A DNA stretch of 64,000 nt from Cheilinus undulatus (GCF_018320785.1 NC_054884.1:25917667-25981666), one strand, 5' to 3'; shown: positions 24,741 to 36,268, counted from the first letter of the stretch. Notes: generated by a model not told the origin, from the sequence alone. A program made the numbers and translations.

Positions 24741-25501
24741 ATAAGGGAAAAAAGAAATCACTTGAGACTTTTGCAGGGCGCTGCTCTGTGTTCACTATTC
24801 CCATTCATAGAAAGCTGAATACTGAATTTGAAAAGTCTGTGTTGCATCCGTGACTGTCAGCAGTGTCACAACTTGCAAAACAGGGCAGAAAAATTCAAGT
24901 ATTTGCTAAGTAAAGCATGTCTGATATCAGACTCTTCATATCACTGCAATGTGCATATTCTTCCCACATGTCTCAATAAATCACAGCACAGTGAAGCAAT
25001 CAAGTTAGTTAGCTCTTGGATCTACAGTATGATCCTGCTGATATGCCAAATTTACCTCTGAGGGTACTCGGCTGATTAAGCACCGTTAAATTCAAGAGAA
25101 AACATCAATAAATGGTCTAATTCCATATTTGTGTAAGGTCAGTTTAGTGGATTTCTCCTTTATATTCCCCACATTAAAGCAGACTGCCTCTTTAGGCTGT
25201 AGACCTCTGATGTCTATCAGCACAGGTCAGTGTCTCAGGGCAAGTGGAGCCCGGGGCAAAAGGAGTGATCATCGATGTCCCTCAACACATCATCAAGAGA
25301 GCGGCCTCTTCTGCCCCGACACATTCCTCACATTTTTCAGCTTCTGTTCACAGGTAGTACATGCAACTCATGTTTAAGTAGAAAGTGACCTTGAGCAGTC
25401 CAAATTTGATTTTCTAGTCTTTTGCACAATTAACTCAATAAAAGGGATCCCACAACCCCTTGCTGAGAGTGAATAAACTTGGCACATCAAATAAGGACCT
25501 T
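24741..25501. other. Intergenic DNA
   Basis: No supported feature. Confidence 0.5.
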
Positions 25502-26266
25502 CTTGTTTGGTAGATTATTTCATTGTTGTAACAATGCTTCTTGGCAATAAATCTTATACTGTTAGAGAGCCTGTTTATTTCCCTCCTAGATGGTGCCACA
25601 TTTGTAAGGAACATGCATTTGTGGGATGAACAGCAGAGCCGAGTATGTGTGTCTGTGTTTGGTGGTGATTGGATGATTAAAGAGTATCAGTGGTGTTCAA
25701 AAGAACCACACACACACACTGCGGTGGCCAAGCCACAGCATTTGTCCAAAGTCAGCCAATGCAGTTGTGTTGGTCACTCTGGCACAAACAGCACGACCAA
25801 GCTGATCCTACAAGTGTTCACTGGGGTTGAGGTCAGGACTGCTGGCATGCCATTCATTCTCTCCACTCCAATTCTGGAGGTAGTCTCTGACAAACCTCGC
25901 TGTGGGGGCGAGCGTAGTCATCCCGGAGGATAGCATTCAGTCCCATGCTAATAATATAATGCCACTGGTTGCAGAATCTTATCTCAATACCTCCCTGCAT
26001 TGAGATATTGATCCAGGCACCTGAAGGTACCAGGAGCTCAAAACAAGTGTCAATAACAACAGCACTATAAGCGGATTGGGATTGGCAGAGAAAATTTGGC
26101 AAATTTTTCATGGGTGCAACCCACATACTCAGCTCTGCTGTTCATCCCACAGATGCATACCTCTTACAAATGTGGCACCATTTGAAAGGGAAATTAACAG
26201 GCTTTCCAACAGTATAAGAGTTATTTCTAAGAAGCATTGTTACAAAGAAATAATCTACCAAACAAG
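25502..26266 (-). mobile_element. Tc1-like fossil with ~150-bp terminal inverted repeats
   Basis: The left arm (25,502-25,650) and right arm (26,118-26,266) are reverse complements with few mismatches: 'cttgtttggtagattattt' against 'aataatctaccaaacaag', 'tggtgccacatttgtaa' against its inverse, and 'gggatgaacagcagag' against its inverse. Between them, the minus strand carries a transposase fragment (25,854-26,126) with a DDYARPHSEV stretch, equivalent to the conserved D-N-A-R-P-H motif of Tc1-like enzymes. It is followed in a shifted frame by the plus-strand 'ggggttgaggtcaggactg', the familiar antisense of the DLNPIEH region. Most of the gene is deleted, so it is non-autonomous. Confidence 0.85.
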
Positions 26267-27129
26267 TTATATCTTCATAAAAAGTTCATGTTTAATATTT
26301 TCAAATGATGAAGCAACACATGTCTAAAGGTGTATATAAAAACAGTTTACTCAAGAAGTTGGTTTTCAGAACACACAAAAGAACAAAATATTTAACAAGG
26401 GCTGTGAAACAGAAGAAAAGCTGGACATACATAACTTACAGGAAGGAAAAGCTGTCTATTTGAATAGAAACAGAAGTAAGAAAACCATATGGTAATGATG
26501 CACTGGATGCCAGCAGATAACCATAATGTTACAATGGCTTCATAAGCGCAGGGAGCCAATCCAAGGTGGATTTAGGTAGACCTGTAAACCAGAGACAGAA
26601 AAGAACACAATCAGTCAATTTAGGAGGAAGCACTGACTCAATGCAAGAGCTCACCATTGGTGTTCCATGAATTGTAAATGACACAGTTTTATGTCTGAGT
26701 CTTAACACAGTGTGAGACAAAAACCATACTCCTGACAATCATGATGCTGGAGTCAAGTAGATGCAGCAATAAAGTCAAACATTATTTCAATTTAGAAAGC
26801 TGACTGAATGAAAAAATTGAGCAGAGCCAGAACTCTAAAACTAAGTAAAATATGCTTACATACAGCAGCTCAGTTTTAGTCCTCAGTTTTTGACAAGTTC
26901 ATGACATGGGAGCATCTTCAGAGCTAATTTAAAAAACTCCTGAGTGATCATGGGGGAAAAAAGCTCATTTGGAGGCAGGAACTTTTTAACTCCACATTGT
27001 CTGTGTTTTGAGCTGTTGGGCTGAGATAAGGCTCCATAGTTGTGGAGAAGTGTATCACATTTGTCCGCTGCTGGGCTGTCCTCTCTCCGACATGTACGAC
27101 TCTGGCAGGGAGTTTTTAGCACAATGCTC
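26267..27129. other. Intergenic DNA
   Basis: No exon recognised. The right part may already belong to the hAT-like repeat described next, but its left end could not be found. Confidence 0.4.
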
Positions 27130-27375
27130 ATGCGCAGTCAAATCACGTATTCTGAGATAAGTGTCTTTATGAAAATTTTAAATCCTGGATTTTCAACAAC
27201 ACTGGGCTCATGTCTTTAGCGATGTGTTGTGTTACTGCCGCCGTTATCTCGGAGTCATCTTGTGGCGTATTTTAACGATTACCGCGCAAGTTTGACCGCT
27301 TCCTTTTTAAAGTTGAACCCCTAGCAGATGACAGACCCAGCGCTGTTTCTTGTAGTCCATCTCTGAACGCAGATA

Positions 27376-28983
27376 CAGTTGAAAACGGAAGTTTACATAC
27401 ACTATATAAAAAGGCACATAAACTTTTTTTTTCTCACCGTTTAACATTAAATCAGATTAAACTTTTCCTTTTTTTGGTCAATTAGGATTACCAAAATTAT
27501 TTGCTAAATACCAGAATAATAAGAAAAGGATTGTTTTTAGGCAATTTTTATTACTTTCTTCAAAGTAAGAAGTTTACATACACTAAGATTACAATGCCTT
27601 TAAACAATTTGGGAAAGCCCAGATGATGATGTCATGTCTTTGGAAGCCTCTGATAGGTTTATTGACAACATTCGAGTTAATTAGAGGCACACCTGTGGAT
27701 GTATTTTAAGGCACACCTGAAACACACTGCTTCTTTGTGTAACATCATGGGAAAATCAAAAGAAATCAGCCAAGATATCAGGAAGAGAATTGTGGACTTG
27801 CACAAGTCTGGTTTATCCTTGGGTGCAATTTCCAGATGCCTGAAGGTGCCACGTTCATCTGTTCAAACAATTATACGCAAATATAAACACCATGGGAATG
27901 TCCAGACATCATACCGCTCAGGAAGGAGACGGGTTCTGTGTCCCAGAGATGAACGTGCTTTGGTCCGAAAAGTGCATCTCAACCCAAGAACAAAAGCAAA
28001 TGACCTTGTGAAGATGCTGGCTGAAGCTGGTAAGAGTGTGTCATTATCAACAGTCAAACGAGTCCTGTATCGACATGGGCTGAAAGGCCACTCTCCCACG
28101 AACAAGCCATTACTCCAAAAGAAACATAAAAAAGCCAGATTACAGTTTGCAAATGCACACAGGGACAAAGACCTAAAATTTTGGAGACATGTTCTGTGGT
28201 CTGACGAAACTAAAATTGAACTTTTTGGCCATAATGACCATCGTTACATTTGGAGAAAAAAGGGGGAAGCTTGCAAGCCTGAGAACACCATCCCAACTGT
28301 GAAACATGGGGTGGCAGCATCATGTTGTGGGGTTGTTTTGCTGCAGGAGGGACTGGTGCACTTCACAAAATAGATAGCATCATGAGGACAGAACATTATG
28401 GGGAAATACTGAAGCAACATCTCAAGAAATCAGCCAGGAAGTTAAAGCTTGGGCGCAAATGGGTTTTCCAAATGGACAATAACCCTAAGCATACTGCCAA
28501 ACTGGTTACAAAGTGGCTTAAGGATAACAAAATCAATGTTTTGGAGTGGCCATCACAGAGCCCTGATCTCAATCCCATTGAAAATTTATGGGCAGAGCTG
28601 AAAAGGCATGTTCGAGCAAGGCGGCCTACAAACTTGGCTCAGTTATACCAGTTCTGCCAGGAGGAATGGGCCAAAATTCCTACAAACTGTTGTGAGAAGC
28701 TTGTGGAAGCATATCCAAAACGTTTGACCCAAGTCAAACAGTTTAAAGGCAATGCTACCAAATACTAATGAAATGTATGTAAACTTCTGACTCTCAAGAA
28801 AATAAAAAAATTGTCTACAAAATGATCTCTCTCATTATTCTGGTATTTAGCAAATAGAAATAATTTAGGTAATCCTAATTGGCCAAAAACAGGAAAAGTT
28901 TAATCTGATTTAATGTTAGACGGTGAGAAAAAAAAGTTTATGTGCCTTTTTATATAGTGTACGTAAACTTCTGGTTTCAACTG
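27376..28983 (+). mobile_element. Near-intact Sleeping Beauty/Tdr1-like Tc1 transposon
   Basis: The 1,608-bp element is bounded by TA dinucleotides (27,374-27,375 and 28,984-28,985). Its terminal inverted repeats of about 200 bp are nearly identical: 'cagttgaaaacggaag' at the left, 'cagttgaaaccagaag' when the right end is inverted. Each holds two short direct repeats of 'gaagtttacatacact' type, at 27,388-27,403 and 27,569-27,584 on the left, and inverted at 28,773-28,787 and 28,956-28,971 on the right. This is the IR/DR layout of Sleeping Beauty-type Tc1 elements. The close match of the two ends suggests fairly recent insertion. It carries a single transposase gene. Confidence 0.95.
27747..28768 (+). 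pseudogene. Tc1/mariner transposase (DD34E), one frameshift
   Basis: The start MGKSKEISQDIRKR at 27,747 begins an N-terminal paired-like DNA-binding region (two helix-turn-helix units, residues ~1-110, with GRRR near 70), then the catalytic domain. All three catalytic residues are present: Asp 153 (WSDETK, codon 28,203-28,205), the second Asp in QMDNNPKHT (28,475-28,477), and Glu in NPIENLW (28,580-28,582), 34 residues after the second Asp. The reading frame breaks at a G run (28,308-28,311), where the family normally has one more base. The first frame then ends at 28,373 and the second continues from about 28,312 to 28,768, ending KQFKGNATKY. Apart from that indel the protein looks full length (about 340 residues). 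The protein is close to the salmonid/zebrafish Tc1 group. Confidence 0.95.
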
Positions 28984-29293
28984 TAACTAGCTGCTAACTT
29001 GCCACGCTGCTCTGTTTACCCATAGTGTTTACGTCCTCTCTCCTCCTCTGATACAAAAATGCACATGTGTGGAGGAGGGTTTTCTGGATGGTTAGAGGAG
29101 TGAGTTCTCTGCTGTGAGGGATGCATTCAGGGACAATGGGAGAAGCAAAACTCAAGTGAGAAATGCACGCTGACAGCTCAAAACTTCCACGTGATTTATA
29201 CTCGGATGTTCGTGATATAGCCATTTTATACATTGTGTGTGGCAAAAGCCGCGATACATCACGAGTATTCTCGATATATCACCCACCCCTAGT

Positions 29294-30373
29294 AACAGCT
29301 ACAAAATTTAAGAACTTATAGATCTGAATTCAAGACTTTTAAAAAAATCCCAATTTTTGCTCATTTAATTTATCAACTTTAAATATGTTTTATGACCCTG
29401 CATACACCCTGTTTAAGATATTTTTTGGCAGCTTAGTCTGCCATCACAGGCTTGTTTTAGAGAAAGAGGATGCTTGTACTGTCTGAGTATGGATTTAGAT
29501 GTATTATTAGCCTTAATTTTGTAATACCACAATGTAATAAAATGATCACGATGAGCAAATAAAACAAAAGATAGAAATATTTACGCCATATCAGCAAGCC
29601 CTACCAGGCAGTATTACTTGAGCATTACATATTAAGGCTGGTTAGTCATTGTATCTTTGCAAGGTGTTTTTTTTCTGTCTACTTGAACTTGTGGTTGGAG
29701 TAAACAACCAAACTAAATATGTCACACTGTTCTCTGCAGACTTGCCCCAGTACAGGCATTTATAGATTCAGCTATTAACAGATAATGAAAAGGATGGTGC
29801 ATTGCAATGCTGACCAATAATGCATCCTTTCACATGGTAGCCTGTTGTTGAACATTAACTCCATTCAGATATGCTTCACCTGCAATGAACAGAAAAGTAC
29901 AACTGAACTGATAGTTAAGCTGGGTAGTCCATATTGAACTTGCACTGTGACAATTTGTTCACCCATAATGCTATATACCAGGAAACAAGGTCTTATCAAA
30001 ACATTGCAACAACAGAAGAGCAGCCAATAAAAGTTCTACAAATAACTATAAATGACCCCAGACTATCCTTTGTGTGTTCCTGGTTTAAAAAGGCTGATGT
30101 TTACAGGTTACTGTGGACTACTGTGATGGATTGTATTATAGTGTCAGAGGGTTTCTATTTGTCTGGTCACTGACTGTATATTTACCACAGCAAATATTAC
30201 TGGGAGGATTTTCAATTTTTATCTGTCCATCTTTCAACTGTCGGATATTGAAAAGTGGACAGACAAGAGATAGGGATCAGCATATGCTGCAGCTGGACGT
30301 GCTCCTTGTTAATTCAGCTGCTCACAGATTTAGTGAAGACCAAACTGCCATTAAACTAAGGACAAGAGGTGAC
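29294..30373. other. Downstream flank of bub3
   Basis: It probably includes the bub3 3' untranslated region (minus strand), but no clear AATAAA was found on that strand close to the stop. A plus-strand frame at 30,113-30,508 overlaps bub3 exon sequence antisense and is a shadow. Confidence 0.4.
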
Positions 30374-32259
30374 TCACTTGGGCTTGGTCTCGGCATCTGT
30401 GACTTGGCGGATGAAGATGGCGTCCTCTGGGTGGCTTATGTCGCCCTTCTCGTGCATGTAAGAGGAGGCAATAGCGAGCATGGTGCCGTCATTGTTAAAA
30501 GCCAGTGAGGCAATGCTTGTTGGGTATCTGTGGAACTGACACAGGCGCTTCTTGTTGAACGGGTCCCAGATGTTCACAAAGCCGTCTGAGCCACCTGGTG
30601 GAAGGAGAAACTGGAGGTCAACCTCAAAAGATTCAGATACAGATCTTTAGCAATAATGGTTTGTTCCCTTTTAACCTTGACAGGCCTATGCTAAAGGTCA
30701 AAGGAAAATCTATATGCTTTGTCAAAACAAATCGCACCTAAATGTGTATAGAAATAAATGCTATTATCGTGTACTAACTAGCCAGCCTACCTGTTGCAAA
30801 GGTGTTATGAACACTGTGAAATGAGATGGCATTAACAGGATAAACGTGCTCAATTCCTTCTTCCTTCAGCCTGTGGCACTTGAAGGCATACTTCTTCTTC
30901 TGAACCTCCTGGCTGGGGTCCAGGTACTCCACGGCAACACGTCCCTCGATTGAACTCAAGACGTAGCCCTGAAGCCATGACAGAAAATATGAAGTTACCA
31001 TCCAGCTTCTTCACATTATCTGTAACATGATGCTCCATTAGGAGTCAGTTATGTGTCTAGTTTGAACTGTCATTAGAAGTGCAGACACTGTGTGATAGTG
31101 ATGCTGATAAGCCACTTCCAATCCAAAGTGTACCTGTTTGTTAGGGAATGCTCTGATGCAGCGAGTCTGATACTTGAGACTGGACTCTCGTCTCTGCTGA
31201 ACATAGCCCATGTTTCTCAGATCCCACACCAGGACTCGTCTTCCAGCTGTGCCAACAATCAGCCTATCTCCAGCTACAGACAGTGTATACACCTTTTACA
31301 AAAAAAGACAAGTACATGACAAGAAGTAGACAGAAGATTTGATAGATTTTAAACACACAGGTAATAATCAACTAGTCACAACAAAGCGATGCTTTCTCCA
31401 CCATTACTTTAAATAACTTTTATTAGGTTGTCGGGTGCCTTTACTTCATTTTTGTGCACCACCATATTTAGGTTTAGATATTGAAAATGAGACAAAAACA
31501 TGCAGAGAATCAAGAGGGCTTCAGGTGGCTATTCCTGCAAGCTAACTTCTCACTGACCTTAAACAGAACAACTGCTATAGTGCTGTTTGACATCATTACA
31601 CTGCATCTCTTTTGCCTTACCTTTTCAGGCTGCGTGAAGGTGCCAGCATTGCAGGGCGTCCTTGGGTCCCACAGCCGAACTGACCTGTCCCAGCTGCCAG
31701 TTACCATGACATTAACCTCTGGGCAGTACTCCACACAACGAATAGGGGCATCATGTGTACCCACTATTGTATCTGTTTAAGTATAGCATTAAATAACAGG
31801 TTAAATAAACATATGGGTACATATATAAATGTATGCAACAGACTGTGGTTTTTACTGCTTGGAATCTTGTATTAATGTTCAAAAGTTTATTAAATACCTT
31901 GGTCTGTGTTCAAATCATGAGTTTTCAATTGTGCATCTAAACCTCCACTCCAAGAATGGGTCGGGTCCTAAAGGTAAGAGAAAATATTTTGAGTTTTGCA
32001 GTGTGTTATGACTAATTAGGATATAAGGAACACTAAACAAATATGAAAAGAAACATAGACCTACATAGAAAGCACAGTCAAGAACCGGAGCTGTATGCTG
32101 GTACTTCATGCGCATGGTGTTGCTTCCAACATCATACAGACGTACAGTACAGTCCCAGGAGGAAACCAGCAAGAACTGGGCTGTGCTTGGGCTGAACTTG
32201 ACAGCAGAGATGCTGTCCTCTGGACCCTGGTTCAGTTTGTACTCATTTGAGCCCGTCAT
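30374..32259 (-). CDS. bub3: Mitotic checkpoint protein BUB3
   Basis: Six coding exons give about 324 residues (family 326-328): 32,065-32,259; 31,898-31,967; 31,621-31,772; 31,134-31,292; 30,791-30,968; 30,374-30,594. All joins use GT-AG and keep frame. The protein opens [11 protein letters not shown] and is a WD40 propeller; telling segments are [52 protein letters not shown] and [23 protein letters not shown]3 binds the GLEBS motifs of BUB1 and BUBR1 and recruits them to MELT repeats of KNL1 at kinetochores, as part of the spindle-assembly checkpoint. The ATG follows directly after an acceptor (tcttgtag), so the 5' UTR is in an upstream exon. The stop codon lies inside a consensus splice donor (AAGTGAGT), which leaves room for an alternative C terminus, as known for human BUB3. 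Confidence 0.97.
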
Positions 32260-33464
32260 CTACAAGAGGAGACAACTCATTTAATTCAATGCAGAAATTC
32301 TGTGACTCAGGGAACTGGCTTATATACATACTAAAAGCTAACATACATACAATATATGTCTGGGTAATTAATCAAATTCAGATCCTATCACAATGTGATC
32401 TGCTGCAATTTTCAAATAAGAGAGGGCGCAATATTTCCTTAACCTGACGTGTCAAAATGCCAGTATAAAAAGTTTTCTGCAGCAGATGCAATTCCCTAAA
32501 TATCACACAATAATTGAAGTGTCATTTTAAAGACTACTTTAAAAGACATCCTACTTTCCTCATATGTTTAAATGTTTTTCTTATTCAACACGAGAATGAC
32601 ATAAAAAATAATAACTAAACTCAGTACAACTCATTCAATTGGCAAAGAGTCAAAATAATCACGATTAGATGTTTTTCCCCTCAAAAATATTCATTTAATT
32701 CTTAAAATGGAATATTGTGTTGGTTATGATAGTTACGAATAGGGTTAAAAAAAGTTCTTTAAAGACTTTAAGAAATGTCTACATAACAGGAGAAGGTTAC
32801 AGTTGGATTTACATTTGGCTTGTGTAGAAATTACTTGGGCAAAAAAATATGAGACATGGACATGAAAATAACAATTTGGTTTATTTCGAGACTCCTAGTA
32901 TTGTTTGGGTTAATTTTTTTAAACTAAAAGTATGACATTATGACAGCGTGTAAAGATGTATCTCGATAATGGTTTGCTTTCTAATAAAGCACAGCAAAGC
33001 AAGACATTTTCAGTGAACAAACGGGTGGTACTCATAATTTCTTGATCCACTACACTTATTCACATCATTGTGATCCCTGAATGAATACAAACAGTACATT
33101 TTTCTATCAATATCCCAGAATAAAACAGGTAGTGAAACTAGTAAGAGCATACTGGAATATCATTAGCTCCCGGTTTGTTGTTAGCTTAGCTCACTGCTAC
33201 TAGCTGAAGAGCTCACCAACTAACTCCATCGTGTAGCTGAAGTGGCTCATAACCCTGCATTCCTTAAATCACTCTGTTTGAAGGAAAGTAAAAGCATTTT
33301 GGTGATCCTCAACTACTTTTGTCCATGGTATCCACGCTGTCAAGTCTCCTTCTGTTACAGCTCAATCCAGCAAATACACAGAGCCCACTCAGCCGATAAT
33401 GCTAAAGCTAGCTTCGACAGCACATATAACGTTGGCTACACCCCTTGTGTCGACCGTAACTCAC

Positions 33465-33560
33465 CGTTTTATTTCGAAGCCGCTTGGATGCAAGAAGTAC
33501 TTTTCTTCGGCAGGGCTTATATTTTCTTCGGTTCCGATAAATATTTTAACTGTACAGCGT
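33465..33560 (-). other. bub3: bub3 non-coding first exon (predicted)
   Basis: On the minus strand a strong donor, CG|GTGAGT, ends at 33,465. The first coding exon has an acceptor immediately before its ATG at 32,259, so a 5' UTR exon must lie upstream. This GC-richer stretch next to the promoter is the best candidate. The 5' boundary is an estimate. The UTR intron would be about 1.2 kb. Confidence 0.55.
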
Positions 33561-33760
33561 GAATTATGCTTAAAGCAATGTGGCTGCGTTAAGCTAACCC
33601 CATTGAAAGCGCTTCCCCTGTTGAGGTAGACGCTGATTGGATGATACGAATGTTTAAGTTCCCGCCTGCGTTGTGATTGGTTGGTTTCAGCTAGCCGTCT
33701 TTTTCCGTTGTCGCTACACAGATCACGTGACACAGGACTGCTACCTCTCACGGCCACAAA
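33561..33760 (-). promoter_or_regulatory. bub3: bub3 promoter region
   Basis: The region is TATA-less. In minus orientation it has two CCAAT boxes (plus ATTGG at 33,636-33,640 and 33,676-33,680) and a palindromic E-box TCACGTGA at 33,723-33,730. Paired CCAAT boxes are typical of cell-cycle gene promoters, which suits a mitotic checkpoint gene. Promoter activity itself is inferred. Confidence 0.55.
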
Positions 33761-35008
33761 ACGTATTTATCAGGAGGCTCGTATATTCGAGATAGAAATG
33801 AATGAAAATATTACGAAAACCGATAACACACCACGTTGAAACACTATATGACAAAACAGAGAAAAGGGATAAAACAACAAAATATGCTTCTTTGGGGTTG
33901 TTCCCTCAAATATGTCTGGTTAAACATGCCGACAGTTGAAAGGCTGTCTTCTCAGTATGCAAAGGAAAATTACCAGAGCCATTTTAATAATTCTTTAAAA
34001 TATCAGAAATTTACTACGATTTACTCTAAGACTTTTCTACTTATTTTTGCTACTGCTGTTTAATTGGCATCTATACATGGACCGCTGACTCCATTATCGG
34101 TGAGGAAATTTAATAGCACAAATAATTCGGGCAAATGGAGCTTCAAAAGATCATCGAGCCCTTTCAAAATACAAGGCCTTCAAACGTGATGACAAATAAT
34201 TGTTATTCTTTTGAATGTTTCAAATGAGCCTATCACCTTTGATCATTTGAGTTCATAAAATAAAAAGGATAGGCATATTTACCAATATTTTAAAAATCCT
34301 TCTCGTAGGTAGGCGTAGTATCTGCAGACATTTAGTAAGCATCGAACTTCGTTTTAAATCACCCAACATTTGAAATAAATATTTCAACATGACTTCGCTG
34401 GATGATTTTTTTCCCCCTGTGCAACACAATTATATCACAGATACATTTTATTTTGGAACAAAATCTTTACTGAGTGTGAGACCAGAGAATATACAGATTT
34501 TCAATGACAATATCAGCGGGAAAAAAACAGACACAAACAGAGGCTGTTTTGGCTCTTTCATGGCTTTGAAATGAAACATGGCGTCATAAAAAAAAAACAA
34601 TTATCTATCACCTGAAGCTTTGGAGGGATTTTCTTAAGGATCACATGATTGTCCTCACCAATACAAAGATTTTTTTATGCTTATTTTGAAATCGAAACTA
34701 TGGATGACAAAGCCTAAAGCCAGCGGTATTGCACAATATTGTAAAATATCAAAATATTAAATTCCACCTTTTTTTTCCGCTACAAACACTGACACAAATC
34801 TCCATAAAATTACATATTCACAATTAACCCTGTTTATGACAAGATTTTTTTTTTCAAAATAAAACACTCAAATATATTAAACAAGCTTTGGGATCAAAAC
34901 AAGTTCACTGATAATATAATAATTAATAAGACTTTTATCCTGTAACACCAACTGAATCCGTAGCTATTTGTCTTGTCCAAAAGATGCGTTAACAGGATTA
35001 ACGTTGTC
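33761..35008. other. Space between bub3 and hmx3, lacking hmx2
   Basis: AT-rich and with no homeobox-like translation in any frame. In the human locus HMX2 lies between HMX3 and BUB3, but here the whole interval is only about 1.6 kb and gives no sign of it. The right part is probably hmx3 3' UTR; a possible minus-strand AATAAA is at 34,447-34,452. Confidence 0.6.

Positions 35009-35055
<47 letters not shown>
35009..35055. repeat. (AAT)n microsatellite
   Basis: About 15 uninterrupted ATA units just downstream of the hmx3 stop codon (within its likely 3' UTR). Confidence 0.95.
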
Positions 35056-35056
<1 letters not shown>

Positions 35057-35159
35057 CATTGTCCTCAAATATAGCCTACAAAATATACAAAACCGTATTC
35101 TTTTTTCAACGCTCGCTCATTTAAAAACATATGTACAGCGCGTAATGACGCAGCCAACG

Positions 35160-36268
35160 TTAAACAGGCCTGAGCAGAGGCACAGGGTGAGAATAGTACA
35201 TGTGGTGAGGAAAAGCCAGCAGAGACTGGTTACTCGGTGAGTTTCCAGCAGGCCCCCCAGTCGACTCCGAGGCTCCGTTCTCGTGGTAAAGTATGGGCAC
35301 CCGCACAATCCTCTGCGCCGCCGCATGGCTCAGGTTGGCCGCCTCCAGCTCCGCGGCCAGCTGCCGTTTCCACTTATTCCTCCGGTTCTGAAACCAGATC
35401 TTCACCTGCGTCTCCGTCAGGTGCAGCGACGCGGCCAGGCCGGCGCGCTCCGAGCTGCTCAAGTATCGCTTTATATCGAAGGTGGACTCCAGCTGGAACA
35501 CCTGGCTCCTGGAGAACACCGTGCGCGTCTTCTTCTTCCGACAGGGCTTCCTCTCCGAGTCCAGATCGTCTGTTTTTCTCCTCCAGTCGTCCTCCTGGTC
35601 TGTTTCTTTCTTTGGCTCTTCTGAGTCACTTTCATCTAGAGTGATGTCTTCGTCTGCGCTTTCCTCTTTGGCATCTTGGTCACTTTTTTGGAGATCAGGG
35701 GAGCGTCTGTCAGGGGCCGGCGAAGCTTCCCTCAAGTTGGCCTTTTCAGAGCCTACAGAGGGAAAAGAATGACATTTAAATATGATTACATCAAAACGAT
35801 AAGAACCATTTATTTCCGGTTAAAGATTAAAAATGTATTCAACTTTTAATGCACTTTTTAGAATTTTGGGCTATAGCTGCGTAATCCCAAATAACTCAAG
35901 TTCTCTTTCAGAAAATAGGACCTAAATTGACTCTATTTTTTCCCGGACAAGAGCATCCCATTGTCATTTCCCCACAAGTATTTTTTACCTGCAGTCCTGA
36001 GATGAGCCCCGAGCGTGTACGGGTACCACCAGGTGGATGCTCTCTCTAAATACTGCGCTGACAGTCCGATTCTCTGTGCGGGTAACTCAAACCGAGGGAA
36101 AGATAAGTCCCCGAGCCGAGAGAAAAAGCTGCCTTCAAACACTCCTTTAGATGATCCCAGGAGGCTTTTCGGCTTTGTGGGTTTGTCCTCAATATTCAGC
36201 AGGTTCTTGATGGAGAACGGAGAGTCTTTGGCAGGTTGGCGAGTCTCTTGCGCATCAGAGTCTGCCAT
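35160..36268 (-). CDS. hmx3: Homeobox transcription factor HMX3 (Nkx5-1)
   Basis: Two exons, 35,989-36,268 and 35,160-35,752, joined over a 236-bp GT-AG intron, give 290 residues. The N-terminal motif [10 protein letters not shown] (residues ~15-25) is characteristic of HMX3 and resembles the eh1-type repressor motif. [16 protein letters not shown] is also HMX3-specific. An acidic stretch (residues ~115-160) precedes the homeodomain at residues ~166-225, with recognition helix [14 protein letters not shown]. The C-terminal tail [20 protein letters not shown] and the end PLLRPV separate it from HMX2. HMX3 acts in inner-ear, lateral-line and neuron development. The homeodomain has FDIKRYLS where most HMX3 proteins have FDMKRYLS. 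With hmx2 absent nearby, it may be the duplicate usually called hmx3b. Confidence 0.96.

Larger units (their letters stand above)
27130..29293. repeat. hAT-like repeat remnant, split by the Tc1 insertion
   Basis: The right edge reads 'tcgatatatcacccacccct', whose reverse complement begins 'aggggtgggtgatatatcga', the terminus typical of fish hAT-type non-autonomous elements. Upstream, 'ttcgtgatatagccatttta' and 'ggcaaaagccgcgatacatc' belong to the same body. On the other side of the Tc1 element, 27,190-27,373 has the same GC-richer character ('gcgatgtgttgtgttac'). The left terminus was not found, so extent and identity are tentative. Confidence 0.4.

Noticed and set aside
25541-25933. 130-codon plus-strand frame
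   Set aside because: It is antisense to the Tc1-like transposase remnant between inverted repeats.
27863-28168. 101-codon minus-strand frame
   Set aside because: Antisense to the Tc1 transposase.
33242-33562. 106-codon plus-strand frame near the bub3 promoter
   Set aside because: No family resemblance; it overlaps the predicted bub3 5' exon antisense.
35237-35644. 135-codon plus-strand frame
   Set aside because: It is antisense to the hmx3 homeodomain exon; GC-rich coding sequence leaves the other strand open by chance.
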